Positions 9,900-22,592 are shown, counted from the first letter of the stretch. The stretch is DNA of 64,000 nucleotides from Hanleya hanleyi (GCA_036873755.1 JAVTVY010047980.1:161927-225926); one strand, 5' to 3'. Numbers and translations: made by a program. Notes: generated by a model from the letters alone, not told the origin.

Positions 9900-11314
9900 G
9901 AGGTATCGTGATTTGTTATATGTAATTTCTACCTGCACTGCCCGAGTAATCCATTTCATTCTTATCTCAAAACTAGAGTAACTTTACCCTGTCGATGTCA
10001 CCCAATCAAATTAGTTCACCATGACCCAAATACGATTTATGAATGAAGTGTGTAAAGCCAGTGGCTACATTGTATCAAATCACCCGGGGTTTGTGCCGAA
10101 GAGTTCACCTCGTAAATCTCGAAAAACGCGTCTGAAAGTTTAAATTCTCAATATTATTCTAGTCAGATTGGAAGTAGCTTTGTAGATTTATCCATGAACT
10201 ATCCGCCAAACAGCGTTTCTGAAAAGCAGTAGTACCATGCGCTAGTCTGGCGTCATAGCGATAATTCCCTTGACCTGCGGCCTCGGTCAAGTCTGACCAA
10301 GTCTGACCTCGGGTCCAGGTTTCATGATATTGACTCCGTCACAAGTTAAGAAGTGTATATTGTTGACGTCGCTGTCGAAGCTTATCACGCGATCGATGTC
10401 ATTTTGAACACCTATTGTGCGGCTGACAACAGCTTTCAATATGCCATCCTCTCCCAGGGTGCTTTGCGCTACGCTGCATTTACCCCTGTAGGGGTCTCGC
10501 CATTTTTTACAGGATTCTTGTAAAACCAAGAACTGTTCTATCTGACTATTTTACTGATTGCAAAATGTATATTTATCTCGAAATACACTAAACAGTTATT
10601 CAGTGTATTTCAACACGCCAGTTTCACACAGTTTGAAGGCAGCTTTTTGACAAATTACCCTAGAACTATATGTTGCGGAAATACATATCGGTGAGTAGCG
10701 ACTGATATCAATTCGCCCAGTTAGACGGTCGCCATGTTCGTTCACTGTGGCAACAGATGACCTCGGGTCAACTCCGGCACAGTCCGTGAGACCCTTACAG
10801 CGCTACATGGAGAGGCGCGAAGCAGAACGTAATGGATGCCTGGTAGAGCTTGTCAATATGCATGATCAGTTAGACAACCTCGCCACCAGGGGTCGCTCTC
10901 CGCTGGAAAATTGGCCGCTCCGATGAACCCCTGGGACGACGGTCGCTGAAAATTGGTCCCATAATACATTGAAAAATTCTTTCACGTGGCCCCTTCCGGT
11001 TCCATTGGAACATATCCTATTCTTTATAGAACGTCAGGCATGAGTCATTTTCATGGCTAGTGTCATAACGTCATGACGTCAGAATAAAAAAATGTTTCGC
11101 AAGAATGCATAAAGAATTCTAGTAGGCTACGTCATCTTTCAGACGCGCTCGTAACATTCATGACATCGGGACGTCGGCTTGATCCCCACAGATAGGCTCT
11201 CGTTATGTTCTAAATTCTAGGGTTTTGTGTCCTATCCAATGACCGATCGTGCTGCCGAGCGCCCTCCCAGAGCATAGTAGGGAGGACAGGACCGGATAGC
11301 TCTGGTTTCGAGAT
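9900..11314. other. Interval after the recombinase relic
   Basis: No intact gene is present. Near 10268-10295 the words ACCTGCGGCCTCGGTCAA repeat half of the hairpin core seen at 8957-8973 and 56393-56413. The minus frame 10529-10287 has no recognised motif. 11283-11315 repeats 6837-6870 in reverse. CGCCCTCC and GACGTCA words near 11080-11260 recall other repeats in the window, but no element boundary could be set. Confidence 0.4.
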
Positions 11315-11320
11315 TGATCA

Positions 11321-11889
11321 GGTTAGACTGGATGAGTCTCTGTTTCATATGTACTATTTAATAATAATAAAATGATCTTTAATAAATAGAATGAAAAAAA
11401 AAAAAATAAATAAATAAAAAAAATATTTTTAAAATAGAGACTGGACGATTTGATGGGTTTCGTCGTGTAAAGATTCCATCTGGAGGCGTGGTTAGTCTGG
11501 ACGAGTGACATGTTTTTACCTTCGGTTTCAATATTTGTATCAATTTCATTCTAACGCCATACTGTGACGTCTCGGCAGTAACGTCATTCCCATTGTTGAG
11601 GTCATGGTAGTAACGTCATTCTCATTGTTGACGTCACATGAACGCATTGCTTCCAGCGTGCGTATATGAACGAACCAATCAAATCCTTTGAGTTGAGGGC
11701 GGGGTCAAAATACGGAGTTTTCATTGGTGACAAAAAATGCACAGTATATTGTGCATTTTTTCTTGCAAAGTTAGCTCCCTTGTGACGTTCCGTCCAGTCC
11801 CTGTTTCAAGCATTTCTTAATAGGCAGAGTTACTTCCTCTTGTTTCCCGTTTAAAATACATTATGAAACAGGGGCTGGATCCAGTCTAA
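11321..11889. mobile_element. MITE, about 569 bp, with ~30-bp inverted ends
   Basis: The left end GGTTAGACTGGATGAGTCTC then TGTTTCATATG pairs with the reverse complement of the right end, TTAGACTGGATCCAGCCCCT then GTTTCATAATG. TGATCA flanks both ends (11315-11320 and 11890-11895) and is a likely 6-bp target duplication. The interior has an AT-rich A-run, a tandem pair of AGTAACGTCATTC.CATTGTTGA near 11577 and 11610, and no coding frame. The superfamily is not assigned. Confidence 0.65.
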
Positions 11890-12002
11890 TGATCAGTTCG
11901 ATTTGGATATATTCTTAACGAAAATTCAGAATAATCATAATTCTCCCATAAACTGTACATTGCACGTCAACTTCAAAACAGTTGCTATTGTTTCATATAA
12001 AA

Positions 12003-12112
12003 ACAATTATGTGATTCCAATTCGGTACGATGTTTTGCACTGCTCTATACCAATATTTGTTATCTCTGATATATAAAACGCCGTATTCACCGAATTGGAA
12101 TCACATAATTGT
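12003..12112. mobile_element. 110-bp short inverted-repeat element
   Basis: The left arm AATTATGTGATTCCAATTCG (12005-12024, within 12003-12026) is complementary to CGAATTGGAATCACATAATT (12091-12110, within 12089-12112), with about 62 bp between. It is probably a small MITE or the ends of a decayed one. No target duplication was resolved. Confidence 0.6.
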
Positions 12113-12246
12113 ATCGTAGCCAGTCCTGTTTGAAGGTTTTGGTAAATGGTGGATAGATGATTAGAACATTTCTATGCAAAAGTTCCTGTAAAGTGTATTG
12201 CATTACTCTTCCTATTACACGTTTTTGTTTTTCAAATTATATGAAT

Positions 12247-12539
12247 TACTCTCTAAAAAAAGTTGAGTGGAATTTCACTCAAGTAAGAGTGGAAATTGAT
12301 CCCACTCAATACTTGAGTGAGATTTCACTCAACTTGGGTTACTTTTCACTCAACTTGAGTTAAATGCACTTAACTTGAGTGACATTCACTCAGGCATAAG
12401 AATGGAAATTGATCCCACTCAAGCTGAGTGAACTTGAGTGGTTTTAACTCAAGTTGAGTGATAAGTAACTCAAGTTGAGTGAACAGTAACTCAAGTTTGA
12501 GTGAACAGTTACAGTTCACTCAAGTATTTTTAGAGAGTA
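12247..12539. mobile_element. CTCAAG-rich MITE, copy 1 (TA target)
   Basis: The ends read TACTCTCTAAAAA and TTTTTAGAGAGTA. The interior is nearly all alternating ACTCAAG and CTTGAGT words in 12-20-bp steps, so almost any part can pair with another. The second copy at 32523-32851 keeps the same order of words. The TA at each end fits a Tc1/mariner-type TA duplication, supported by the empty site seen for copy 2. The short open frame at 12157-12363 only crosses the element. Confidence 0.85.
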
Positions 12540-12599
12540 TAATGGCATATATTTGAAAGCCATGTATTAAAGAGGAAGTTTCTTATTGGATTATTCTGT

Positions 12600-13310
12600 T
12601 TGAATATACTGAAGTCATGTATAAAAATGTTCCTTGTCCCATGGAGAATCCCACTATATAACATGTTTGACATGCAAGAAATGATAGGTATATAAAAATC
12701 CACAAAAAGGATTTGTAAGACTGACAGTAGAAGTCCACATAGAATAAAACACACAACAGTAAGAAAATTCCATATGGTGTATGCAACAACAAAGACCACG
12801 TTTAGCAAAGTATTTTCTAACATTTTTTTTTTCTTTATCAATACCGGTAATCGTCCCAATCTATACATTTTGTATGAAATGAGCTTACCTGACATGTGGA
12901 TCAAACCACAGATGTACGTCAATTGGTAATTGATTTTGCAGCTTCATTTAAGACCAAGCATACACATTACAGGATGTGAATGAATGGGCCACAATAGGCA
13001 GTGCCAGTGCGTTTGACAATTATGTTGACATAGTATAAATGTTAAACAAATCTTTAAAAAATACTTTCCAATGCAAACTCCTTTCCTAAAACACTCGTTG
13101 TTGTTGCAGAGGCAATATACAGTGTTGGGGGTTTTTTCAAAGTACTTTTCAGCGATGTATGTTTATTCGTTGTTGACTTCTGCTGGCAGTCCTAAGAACA
13201 ATTATTTTTGTATAGTTTTATTCATGCAGATGGCGTACATACCTGCACGTGAACCATGCTAAAGTAGGATTCTCCATGGGACAAGGAACATTTCCATATA
13301 TGACTTTACT
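12600..13310. repeat. Imperfect inverted repeat, arms about 12600-12850 and 13055-13305
   Basis: AAATGTTCCTTGTCCCATGG then AGAAT (12616-12650) is the complement of ATTCTCCATGGGACAAGGAA then CATTT (13269-13295). Weaker pairing continues inward through AACAACAAAG against GTTGTTGTTGC and through TACTTT words. The ends are diverged and no target duplication was found. Open frames at 12530-12922 (minus) and 13071-13262 (plus) lie in the arms and are not recognised. Confidence 0.5.
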
Positions 13311-13500
13311 AGATTGAACCAGAATAAACGTAATAAGAGACTCTTTCCTGTTACACGACTTCCAAATAATTGCCACAACATCAACCCCTTAAACCAAACT
13401 ATATTATGTGATCGATCAACATTTAGTATCATGGATTTACTCTATCCGTATTGCGGCCAGTATTTTCTGGACACCTTGAGAAATAGCCCTTCATTTGAGT

Positions 13501-13641
13501 GAGTGAGTAGGATTTAACGTCGTTTTCAACTATGTTTCAGTCATATCACGACGGTGCCTACATGTGCCAGGACACCACACAGTTCCTATTATCCTGGACA
13601 CTGATCAGGCCAGCTGGTATACAGCAACGGTCACCCATCAA
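13501..13641 (-). mobile_element. SINE-like insertion with 8-bp target duplication
   Basis: ATTTGAGT flanks the insert (13493-13500 and 13642-13649). Units 4 and 5 show the empty site at 39534 and 52072, where TTCATTTGAGTC runs straight into the flank. On the minus strand the insert ends in CGACGTTAAATCC followed by (ACTC)n. This tail is shared with the insertion near 18735 and with the LINE relic at 34889-35661, so the element probably used that LINE's machinery. Most of the SINE body is missing. Confidence 0.75.
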
Positions 13642-14280
13642 ATTTGAGTTATTCATGAAGTTCAGCTTCCTACTAATTGAATTGATATGGAGTTTATAAA
13701 TGTATATACAACTCGTCCACTCGTCTACATCGGATCTCCCGAACTTTTACATTTCCCCGCATTATTATTTATGTTCCAGCAAACCGGAGGCCCATGAAAA
13801 AGATTCTTTATATTGTCATTTGAGGCAGTTTACAGAATTATCCTATATATAGCTTACATTATTGGTTTATTTATGATTCCACACACATCCGCGTTTCCAT
13901 CTGCAGCGAGTCTATAAGGGTCTCCGAATTAGTGTCCTGATAGTTGTAATTAATGGCTTAATGACCTTCCATACATTCTAATTACCATTCCACCCACGTT
14001 AGTACTGTTTCACCTTCTTAATAGTTTGGCCACTTTTCAAGATGAACGATAGTGTAAGAACTTCCGTTAACATATGACTGAGAGAAGACCAAGTGAATGG
14101 TAATCGATGAATTTGATATAGAATCTCTGATTTGATACCAAAGAACGGCTGCAACTGTAGAAGTGCTTACAGATCGTCTACATGTGCTCCCTAGAGAACT
14201 CCTTTCGATGAGGCAAATTTCTCAATTTATGACCCAAATTCGATAATCGCTAACATTGGTTTTATCAATTTTATAGTTTC

Positions 14281-14372
14281 GGTAATGACTATATATATTG
14301 TATGACTATATATATTGTATGATATATTGTATGACTATATATATTGTATGACTATGTATATTGTATTATTAT
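14281..14372. repeat. AT-rich tandem repeat, 17-bp unit
   Basis: GACTATATATATTGTAT is repeated about five times with one short copy, followed by a (TTA)n tract. It is present only in unit 1, as far as I can see. Confidence 0.8.
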
Positions 14373-17300
14373 TATTATCACTCGTGCAAATTCGTTAGTA
14401 AATATTAATGATAGTGTGTACGTAGTATAGGTCTTCAGCTTAAGCATCGTCTCTTAGCAAGTTTCTTTTACTTAGCTACGCAGACGCAGTTTAAGTGATC
14501 AACCACCCTCAGATTTTACTATAAACTTCATCGGTGTTAATTTATTCGCTATTATCAAAGACTAAAACCATGCTCCATTTCAGCATCTTCCGTATCATTC
14601 AGTCAACAGAATAATAAATCACCATTATCACCTTTAATGGTCAATTTGTGTTTACAGTTGGACTGACGCAGAGATTGCGACCCTATTTGTCATTGTGCGA
14701 TACCGAAAGGGGCAAATGTCATATCCCGGAAAGCTGTTTTTCTCAACGGTGATATTTTATTACCCGGAAATAATTCTCCATTGTACTGTATGTTATATCG
14801 TTCCAGTCTTTAAAATTGTCCATATTTTATTATTCATGACATGTGCGTTCATTCGATAGAATTAATGCAATCACCACCCCGCTCGTGCTTGTGTGTCTCC
14901 AGCAATTTCTTCTCGAAACAGTGTTGATATATTGCACCCCGAGGGAACACGAACGGAAGTTCCACGCACACGGCATCGTAAGTTTTTAGCAAAGTGGTCT
15001 CGCTCGTATTTTTCCAGATAAAACACAGGATGAAGATAGGGCGATAACTATATATATGGGATCAAAACATCGTGTAATTCTTTCCAATTTCCAAATGAAC
15101 GGCTTTTATACGACCCGTCATCCGTGCTTGGTACTTTAATGGATGTTGTTTGCTAAACGAAATTAACGCAACAGAATCCTGTATCTGCATATCTCGGACA
15201 ATCCCTGTTCTGGCAAGGCGCCAAAATCGACTGTACTTTTGCATTGAAAATTACCAATTCCTTTATCTTTTGACGTGGAAAGTAGACCATGGAATATCAC
15301 TGCGTTAATAAGAAGCGACTTAGTTGTGTAAACACGCCTGGATGAGAAATGATAGTCGACTCGAAGCAGCTGTCGAAGAACTGCTCCATGATAATATAAT
15401 AATAGGGCGACTAATTCTGCCTGTTTGGCCGAGCGATTGTCTTGGATTGCAGTGCGAAGAAAAAATCAATGGAACAGACGACCGGGCGCGTGACGAAGAG
15501 ACCATGTGTATTATCATGAGACAAGACGGAATCGCGAACTTTCAGATTGATTATTGATACGCTATTCACAGATTCACATCGGTGATAACTCGGGGCGATG
15601 CGAAAAGACTGAACTAAAACATAAAAGAGTTCTGCGGACATTGCATCTTCTGTTAGAAAATGCGGTTATAAAGAAAACCTGTCAAGATTCTCCACTCCAC
15701 TATTCCGGGGAGATCACTTCGGATTGCTTTAGATACAGTGCCAAAATCGTCAAGAAGCGCGACACGTTTGCATTTTATTGTGATCTGTCAATAGCACGGT
15801 CCCTCTATGATAGCATTATTGACTGATAGGAAAAGGTACTTGACCATTGATACCTTTGTCCACTTTTCTATTGAATTGAAGCTTTGGCAAATTCGACCGT
15901 CGTCGCGGAATATTGACTATAATTTCTTCTGGTTTGAGATTCACAAATATAAATTATAGTTGGAACATCTGGAGAGACGTTATGCAAGTCGATGATGATA
16001 TTCATGACGGCAGGTAGAACAATCCATCATACCCTATAATATACCCCTCTTTATCCCCTTTCCTGTTCTCCATCAATAATGCATCTATACTTGTCTGTAT
16101 ATTTAGCCTCTGGCCATGCACTGCAATTTTGGCTATAAAAGTGAATTGTGTGCCGAGAATGTATGTATCAGTACAATATTACTGTATCAATACAACATGA
16201 ATTGCTCATTTCCAATACCATATATAATCAATGTTTATTGAAACAACACGCCGAGTCCGGTCCAGGAAAGCAGCCGTGCATGGTCAACGTGAGCCGCCTT
16301 GATACATTCAGACATTTATAGCGTGACACGTTTCTTTTGACCTTTTCCAATCGATCTATCATACACTAAGCCAATATAATCCTAATTCCATTCTGTGTAA
16401 TTATCAGAAACTGATTAAAATGTGTCGGAAATTCTATAATATATTACAAGAAGGGATATTTTCTTAACATCAGTAACAGAATGAAACATGATGGCTATCT
16501 GTGAGTAATAATACACAGATTACCCACAGTTCTCCACTGTGCGGACAGGACTGTACCTGACCTTATGTGACTGTTCATTAACACATTTAAAAATTGAATT
16601 ACATTATACCATCGAGCCATTGCCACCCTCCTGTAGTATCCGTATCATGCTTGGTTCCACAATTCATGTACTGCTAATTTACTTATAAGTGTATGCACCT
16701 GAAAGTATTCAGTTATATTGTGTAGATGTATTCTAATTCCAATGCACCATCACCATGAAAACAATCCGATCACGGGTTATCCAAAATATAAATCTAAAGA
16801 TTAGCGCAATATTTCACTCTTTGTGTTGTTACAGGGACTTTCGCTATAAAATTATCTCAGTTATTACATTCCGATATAAACTCCTTCGTCAATGGTTGAT
16901 AATGCGATAACGCTATATATCAGTCTGATGTGTACTTTAAGACTGATATTCGATTTGAAATCCCCTAGGTTCATTAATCACATAACATTTCACTAAACCA
17001 GCAATTTCCCCCTATTGTAGATTGAAGTCCTATACACATTCGATTTCGTGGGCACTGACCGTGTGACTGGAATATATATAATTGTTTCATTATCTGATGA
17101 CTCCATATCCATATATCATGTGGAAAAACAAATAACTATAGGCAGGATCATCCCTTTAGAATTGTGTGTACGATCCGCGGAGTAAAAATTGTGTAAACAT
17201 AAAGTTCCTTGGCTGCATGGTAAGAATGTGTGCGTCCACTATGTCGGGCATTCGATAAGCAATCGTCGGCTATAAAGAATTTCTGCGACAATAATAGAAA

Positions 17301-17398
17301 AAAACTTCTAGGGGTCATTGACGCGGAAATTCTTATGTGGACGGAGGCTGAATGATGAATGTCAAATATGACGTCTATACTCAGAGGTATAGTACCCT

Positions 17399-17545
17399 TA
17401 TCCATGTATATGAACCCTTATCCATGTATATGAACCCTTATCCATGTATATGAACCCTTATCCATGTATATGAACCCTTATCCATGTATATGAACTCTTA
17501 TCCATGTATATGAACTCTTATCCATGTGTATGAACTCTTATCTAC
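17399..17545. repeat. 20-bp minisatellite, about 7 copies
   Basis: The monomer TTATCCATGTATATGAACCC is repeated. The last copies change to GAACTC and one has GTGTATG. Unit 3 has a single TTTATCCACG at the corresponding place (32050), so the expansion arose within unit 1. Confidence 0.9.
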
Positions 17546-18443
17546 AGCATTCGTTTCTTGAAGGCGAAAAGCATTCCACAAGAAAATGACACCATAACTG
17601 AGAATTATTCTTTAACCAACTTACTTTGCAAGTCGTTTCCAAGAATATTTATTTTATACATTTATTATTTCGTGTGGTTTGGTCTAGATTAATAGCAGAT
17701 ATAAACTATAGTTGAATCATCCGGACAGAGGCTATTGAAGGCGATGATGATATTCATGACGGTAGGTAGAACTATCCATCATGCCTTAATACACCCATCA
17801 GTATCCATTTTCTTTTGGCCATCTGCAAATACCTGCATATCTGGATATTTAGCCTTTGGCCAGGCGCTGCAATTATGGCTATAAAACTGAATTTTGTTTC
17901 GAGAACACGAAATAGGTTTATGAGAATTCAATACAATATAAATTGCTCATTTCCAATACCATATATAATCAATATTTATTGTAACAATCCGCCGAGTCAG
18001 AATCAGGAAACCAGCCGTGGTCAACGCGCAGCACATGAATACATTCAGATATACCGTGACACGTTTGTTCTGACCTTTTCGAATCGATCTATCATAATCC
18101 AAAGCCAATATAATCCTAATCCCATTCTGTGTAATTATCAGAAACTGATTAAAATCTATCAGAAATTCCATAATATATTACTTACATGTATATATAAGAG
18201 ATCTTTTCTCAATATCTGTAACAGAATGAAACATAACGGATATCTGAGAGTGATAATACAACAATCTATCAACAGTTCTCCACTGTGCGGACAGGACTGG
18301 TCTTGTATGATGCTCTATGTGACTCGATAATTACCTCTAAATATTGAATTCGTCCAGTACCATGTACTGCTTGGTTGTACAGTTCATGTAGCCTACTGCT
18401 AATTTAGTTATATATGATTATTGTTTCATTGTATTCGAATCTC

Positions 18444-18638
18444 AAAACGCAAATGTTAGATTTAACATCCTGAGGGTTGGAGGAGGGAAAACATTTAGAA
18501 AGTATTGTATTCACCACTTTTAAGTGTTAAATGCAACATTTTAATGTTGCATCCAACACTTAAATGTGGTGAAACAACAATTTCTAAATGTTTTCCCTCC
18601 TTCAACCCTCTAGATGTTATATCTAACATTTGCGTTTT
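18444..18638. mobile_element. 195-bp palindromic MITE
   Basis: The ends AAAACGCAAATGTTAGAT and ATCTAACATTTGCGTTTT are complementary. Further nested pairs are GGAGGAGGGAAAACATTTAG with CTAAATGTTTTCCCTCC, and CACTTTTAAGTGTTAAATGC with TTGCATCCAACACTTAAATG. The corresponding positions in unit 3 (33330) and the internal duplicate (16735) run from GTATT.GAAT.TC directly into the flank, so the element inserted after duplication. Confidence 0.8.
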
Positions 18639-18734
18639 AAGAGTGGGGCCATCACCATGAAACAATCCGATCATGGAACTTCGTAGACAAGCTCCATGAT
18701 CTGGTCAGGGGTTATCCCATAAAAATCTAGGGTG

Positions 18735-19048
18735 ATTGAGTGAATAGGATTTAACGTTGCTTTCAACATTATTCCAGTCATATCGCGACGAACCAACTAA
18801 GCACCACCCAGCAAAGTTGCGTTCCTGCTACTTCAAAGAAGAAATCTTTGAAGCAACATAGAACCAAACACCCTCCATCCACCCTATAAAACACTGAGGA
18901 CAGCACAACAGACCCAGACAGGACGCTTACTTGGTGCAATAATGACAAGTGATGTTACATTGTTAGACATCACATTATCAAGTTCCTGTTGCTTCTCAGC
19001 AAAATGCATTGAAGCAACAGGAATCAGAACCCACCGCACAACCACCAA
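18735..19048 (-). mobile_element. SINE-like insertion, about 310 bp
   Basis: On the minus strand it ends in CAACGTTAAATCCTATTCAC then TCAATC, the same tail type as at 13501. The paralogous site in unit 3 (33450) lacks it. It contains a hairpin, GTTCCTGTTGCTTC with GAAGCAACAGGAA (18982 and 19009), and a related word pair near 18810-18870. The target duplication is unclear because the flank is locally repetitive (AAATCTA). Confidence 0.65.
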
Positions 19049-19150
19049 CCATCATATAAATCTAAAGATTAAGGTGATATATCATACTTTACGTTGTTGG
19101 AGAGGCTGCCGTAATACAATTGTCCGAACTGTTACACTCTAACACATACT

Positions 19151-19566
19151 TATGGCAAGCCAAAGTGCTTTTTATTCCGAATTTCCGATATCGGGAATTC
19201 AGTTCCCGATATCGGAAATTCTAATTTCCGATATCGGAAATTGTAATTCCCGATATCGGAAATTGCAATTCCCGATATCGGAAATAGAATTTCCGATATC
19301 GGGAATTAGAATTTCCGATATCGGAAATTCAGTGACAATTTTCGATATCGGAAATAGAATTTCTTTCATATCGGGAATTCAATTTCCGATATCGGGAATT
19401 GCAATTTCCGATATCGGAAATTGAATTTCCGATATCGAGAATTCAATTTCCGATATCGGAAATTGAAGGTCATGAATTGCCGATATCGGAAATTTTAATT
19501 CCGATATCGGGAATTCAATTTCCGATATCGGAAATTCTCGAATAAAAAGCACTTTGGCTTGCCATA
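19151..19566. mobile_element. 416-bp foldback element filled with CCGATATCGG repeats
   Basis: The ends TATGGCAAGCCAAAGTGCTT then TTTATTC are inverted copies of each other. CATACT flanks both sides (19145-19150 and 19567-19572) as a 6-bp target duplication. The interior is about 16 copies of a ~22-bp unit AATTTCCGATATCGGAAATT with GGAATT variants. Each centre, CCGATATCGG, is itself a palindrome. The paralogous sites at 16870 and 30800 lack the insert. Open frames across it are by-products of the repeat. Confidence 0.9.
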
Positions 19567-21334
19567 CATACTCCTTCGTCAATAGTTGATACGATAACGC
19601 TATATATTAGACTCCGTGTGGGCACTTTAAGACTGATGCTCGACTTGGTATCCCCAAGGTTCATCAATCTCATTACAGTTCAATAAACCTGCGGCACTTT
19701 CCCACATAGAGTGGACTGAAGATTGTATGTATTAAAGAATGGATTGCAAGATCAATGGCATTCTCCCAACGTCAGAGTTTGTAACCTCCAAACCGTCGGT
19801 AAACAACGACAATAGGGCATATACAATCTGATGCCATGAGAATGGATCAATGGTCGTGTGGCTGGAATTATATAATTATTTCATTATATCTTGACTCTAC
19901 CCAGGCATATACCATGTGGATATACAGATAAATATGTACATGTAGACAGACTTACCCCTTTAGAATTGTGTTCATGACCCGCGAAGCAAAACTTGTGTGC
20001 ATAAAGTTGCTTGACTGATATTTTGGGTAAGAATGTTTACGTCCGCTATATCCGACATACGATAGGCAACATAAACAATTATTAACGGTTTCAACAGAAG
20101 GGAATATTTTGGAACTAGCGTACTTCTATTGAGGATAAACCTTCTCTTTCATAACATGGTTCGCGATGTTCCATTTATTAATTTTCCCAATCATGTCGCC
20201 TGTCGAGAATTTGAAGATGATGGTATGGTCCCACACTGGAGGATAACATGAAGTAAAGGTTGTGTGGTTTTCTGACTGTTTCTAGTCGTGTCAATACGAT
20301 ATGCCGACAGGAATTCTTTTCTCGTGGCCAAAATGTCGATCACCCTTCCAAATTATACGCGCCATCATCTTTGTATTCTGTCGTGATGTGTGCTAGCCGC
20401 CGGACTGCGCAGCGCTATGTTTTCCATGATTGATGACTATATTGTTGCCTCTTGTAGTAACCACGTTAATTTAATTGTGCTTATGGTAATGAGACAGGAA
20501 CACAATATCACCTCGTTTACCGGTCAAGGCCAGAAAAAGTTCCTTCCAGTATCCACCTTACTGTAAAAAAAAAATAAAAAATAAAAATAGAGAGCGCTTC
20601 AAGCAAAGCTGCAGCTCATACGTTTTAACTTCACGATTTTGGGCGTACACTACCCAATTTTTATATTGATTTATCAAAATATAGGTAAAACTCTTCATGT
20701 TTTAGGCAACTGTTATCAATGGTACAAATGAATCCATTTAAGCTTTAAAAGTGATATTTCATTTAGCAAATCGTAAAACATCCCTTGACATTAATTTCTT
20801 CTAAATTCTTCCAGGTCATGATCGACTGCCCGTGGAGACGAGATAACTTGGCGCTATGAAGATAGTATCTTGAATGGTTGTGTAACGATACAATCTGTAG
20901 ATACTCTTTGCCAAATGTTGCTATTTTAGTTTTTAACATTAAAATCTCCTTCGCACTATGAATTGAATATTAAATTAAAGCACGCTAAATGAAATATAAT
21001 CCGCAGCTGCATTGCTGGCACATTATTTGGGTATCAACTGGCGTGAATCTCGTTTCTTGTTCAGACCATGAGCATGTATTACTACCGTGTGTAGTAAGAC
21101 TAATCTTTGGGAATAATGGTTTTAGTGAGAGTATACAATGGGCGTCCATTGTCTTGTGATAGCAAACACATTCATATACCGGCACGGAAAAGAGTAGATC
21201 ATATTCCCTTTAATTATGTATGTAAGGGTATACGAGGACAATCTACAATGTTTCAAATTAATCCGATAATGAAGGATTACGACAGCTTATGTCTTCAGTA
21301 GCAAAATCTCAATTGATTGCATGAGCAGGCGCAA

Positions 21335-21627
21335 TCAAGGCTGAGACATACACGTGAAATATATGCATGACAATATTATTGAGCTGTAGGCATGGAAACA
21401 ACTTATAATTCTCAGTTTGCCATAGTGCCCAGATATAGCCGCATTCGGTGACAGCATTTCGACTGCTAACGCGAAAATTCCTTGAGTACGACTGCCGTTT
21501 ACAGCATGGAATTTGAATCTGAACCTTGACTTGCGAGTATTGAAACAATAAACGACTCGATCGCCAATCGTTCGTGCATGCCGGAGTCTTTTCACCTTCA
21601 GCGACACCGAAATGCATATCCATGCAA
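21335..21627 (-). CDS. Exon-like conserved ORF of unknown function (unit 1)
   Basis: Open on the minus strand from an ACTTACAG acceptor-like site at 21628-21635 to a stop at 21335. Readable residues include VVYCFNTRKSRFRFKFHAV, then NGSRTQGIF and LSPNAAISGH. The same frame is kept in unit 3 (35983-36204) and unit 4 (48725-49047), with changes such as GSRPQRIFAS and LSSNASVSEH. Unit 4 keeps the AG acceptor (AATTACAG); unit 3 has ACTG instead. A short upstream frame YDGTCDDHISCKQ followed by GTAAAT also recurs, but the gap is only about 22 bp, too short for a normal intron. I recognise no family. It may be a relic of a gene duplicated with the array, or a chance frame. Confidence 0.3.
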
Positions 21628-22274
21628 CTGTAAGTTTAACTATTTACTTGCTTGCAAGAAATGTGGTCATCGCAAGTGCCATCGTACTCCACACGGCTCC
21701 TATGCATAGCTACCACAGCTCGATATGCGTATGTGAAGGAAACTTGCATAGAGATGGTGCAATGCACGAAGAGCTGTAATTGTGAAAAATCATTTCAGTA
21801 CTTAGCAGCGTGTCAGTGACGGCCAATGTCCGAAAGGCCTCGTAATTCTGAAGAAAGAAGTTCAATAACGGATGAGAGCGACATTTTCTTCTTTTAGCAA
21901 AGTTTATTTCAGTCAATCTGTAGTATTCATTCAATACCATAGGTTAGATAATAAAACAAAACATGATAGTTTTTTCGCAATGCCAGTTTGAAATGTCCAT
22001 CACCTCGTACAAGACGTTGCCAGTTCTAAAACCCTCCCGTAAAACACCCAGACTTCTTCTGATTCGTCCTTTTCTTCTCGTTTCTGTGGAGCTAGACCAA
22101 ACACACGACTGGTGATTTGAATGGATGAAAGTGCGGGAAGATAATTATTCTGTGGTCTGCGTGGTTAGGTCTTTGTCTGAGTTAGAAAATGGTGTTACTT
22201 ATATGTGGTTCACAGATTCTGTGCGGTGTATTTGTTGTACTGGTAGGCATGTCTTTGGTTCGTTTGCAGGGTGT

Positions 22275-22577
22275 TCATCCGGAAAACAACGTTTTGGTGA
22301 GTTTGGTTGTAGATCTTACCCCAAATACTGCTTCATGGGGTTTGCTGTTGGTCTGGCAAAGAACATTTTGGTGGGAATAGTTCAAATAGCGTTTCGCCAC
22401 AGAACGTTTTGATGGAGAAAAAGAAGGCTCAGTTATGTCGGAGAGTTTTTGCGATACCTGTGGTGTGTCGCACCCCATCCGGACTCGTACGGGAGATTGA
22501 CCGTCTACAATTTTTGAAATAACTGTTCCGGTTTTTAAGGAGTCCATGGATGTGCCTGGCCGGAATGTCTTTGCCAC
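22275..22577 (-). CDS. Recurrent minus-strand ORF block, unknown
   Basis: The frame begins MAKTFRPGTSMDSLKTGTVI and continues with SKIVDG. Units 3 (about 36614-37260) and 4 (49557-50077) keep similar words, TFRPGT.TDSFQTGTVISK and VDGRAKPTRHRHRP, and unit 4 opens with MTTDQFKQIAQQMLRM. Frames are interrupted at different points in each unit, so none is intact. I do not recognise the protein. Confidence 0.22.
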   Translation of the reverse strand: MAKTFRPGTSMDSLKTGTVISKIVDGQSPVRVRMGCDTPQVSQKLSDITEPSFSPSKRSVAKRYLNYSHQNVLCQTNSKPHEAVFGVRSTTKLTKTLFSG

Positions 22578-22592
22578 GCCTTAATTAGTGGG

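Noticed and set aside
10287..10529. 80-residue minus-strand frame near the half hairpin core
   Set aside because: No family resemblance and no second copy to test conservation.
12530..12922. 130-residue hydrophobic minus-strand frame
   Set aside because: It lies in an AT-rich inverted repeat; the partner arm does not keep it, and hydrophobic frames are expected there.
17815..18330. 171-residue plus-strand frame in unit 1
   Set aside because: Paralogous segments in the internal duplicate (16090-16560) and unit 3 (32390-33200) do not keep the frame.
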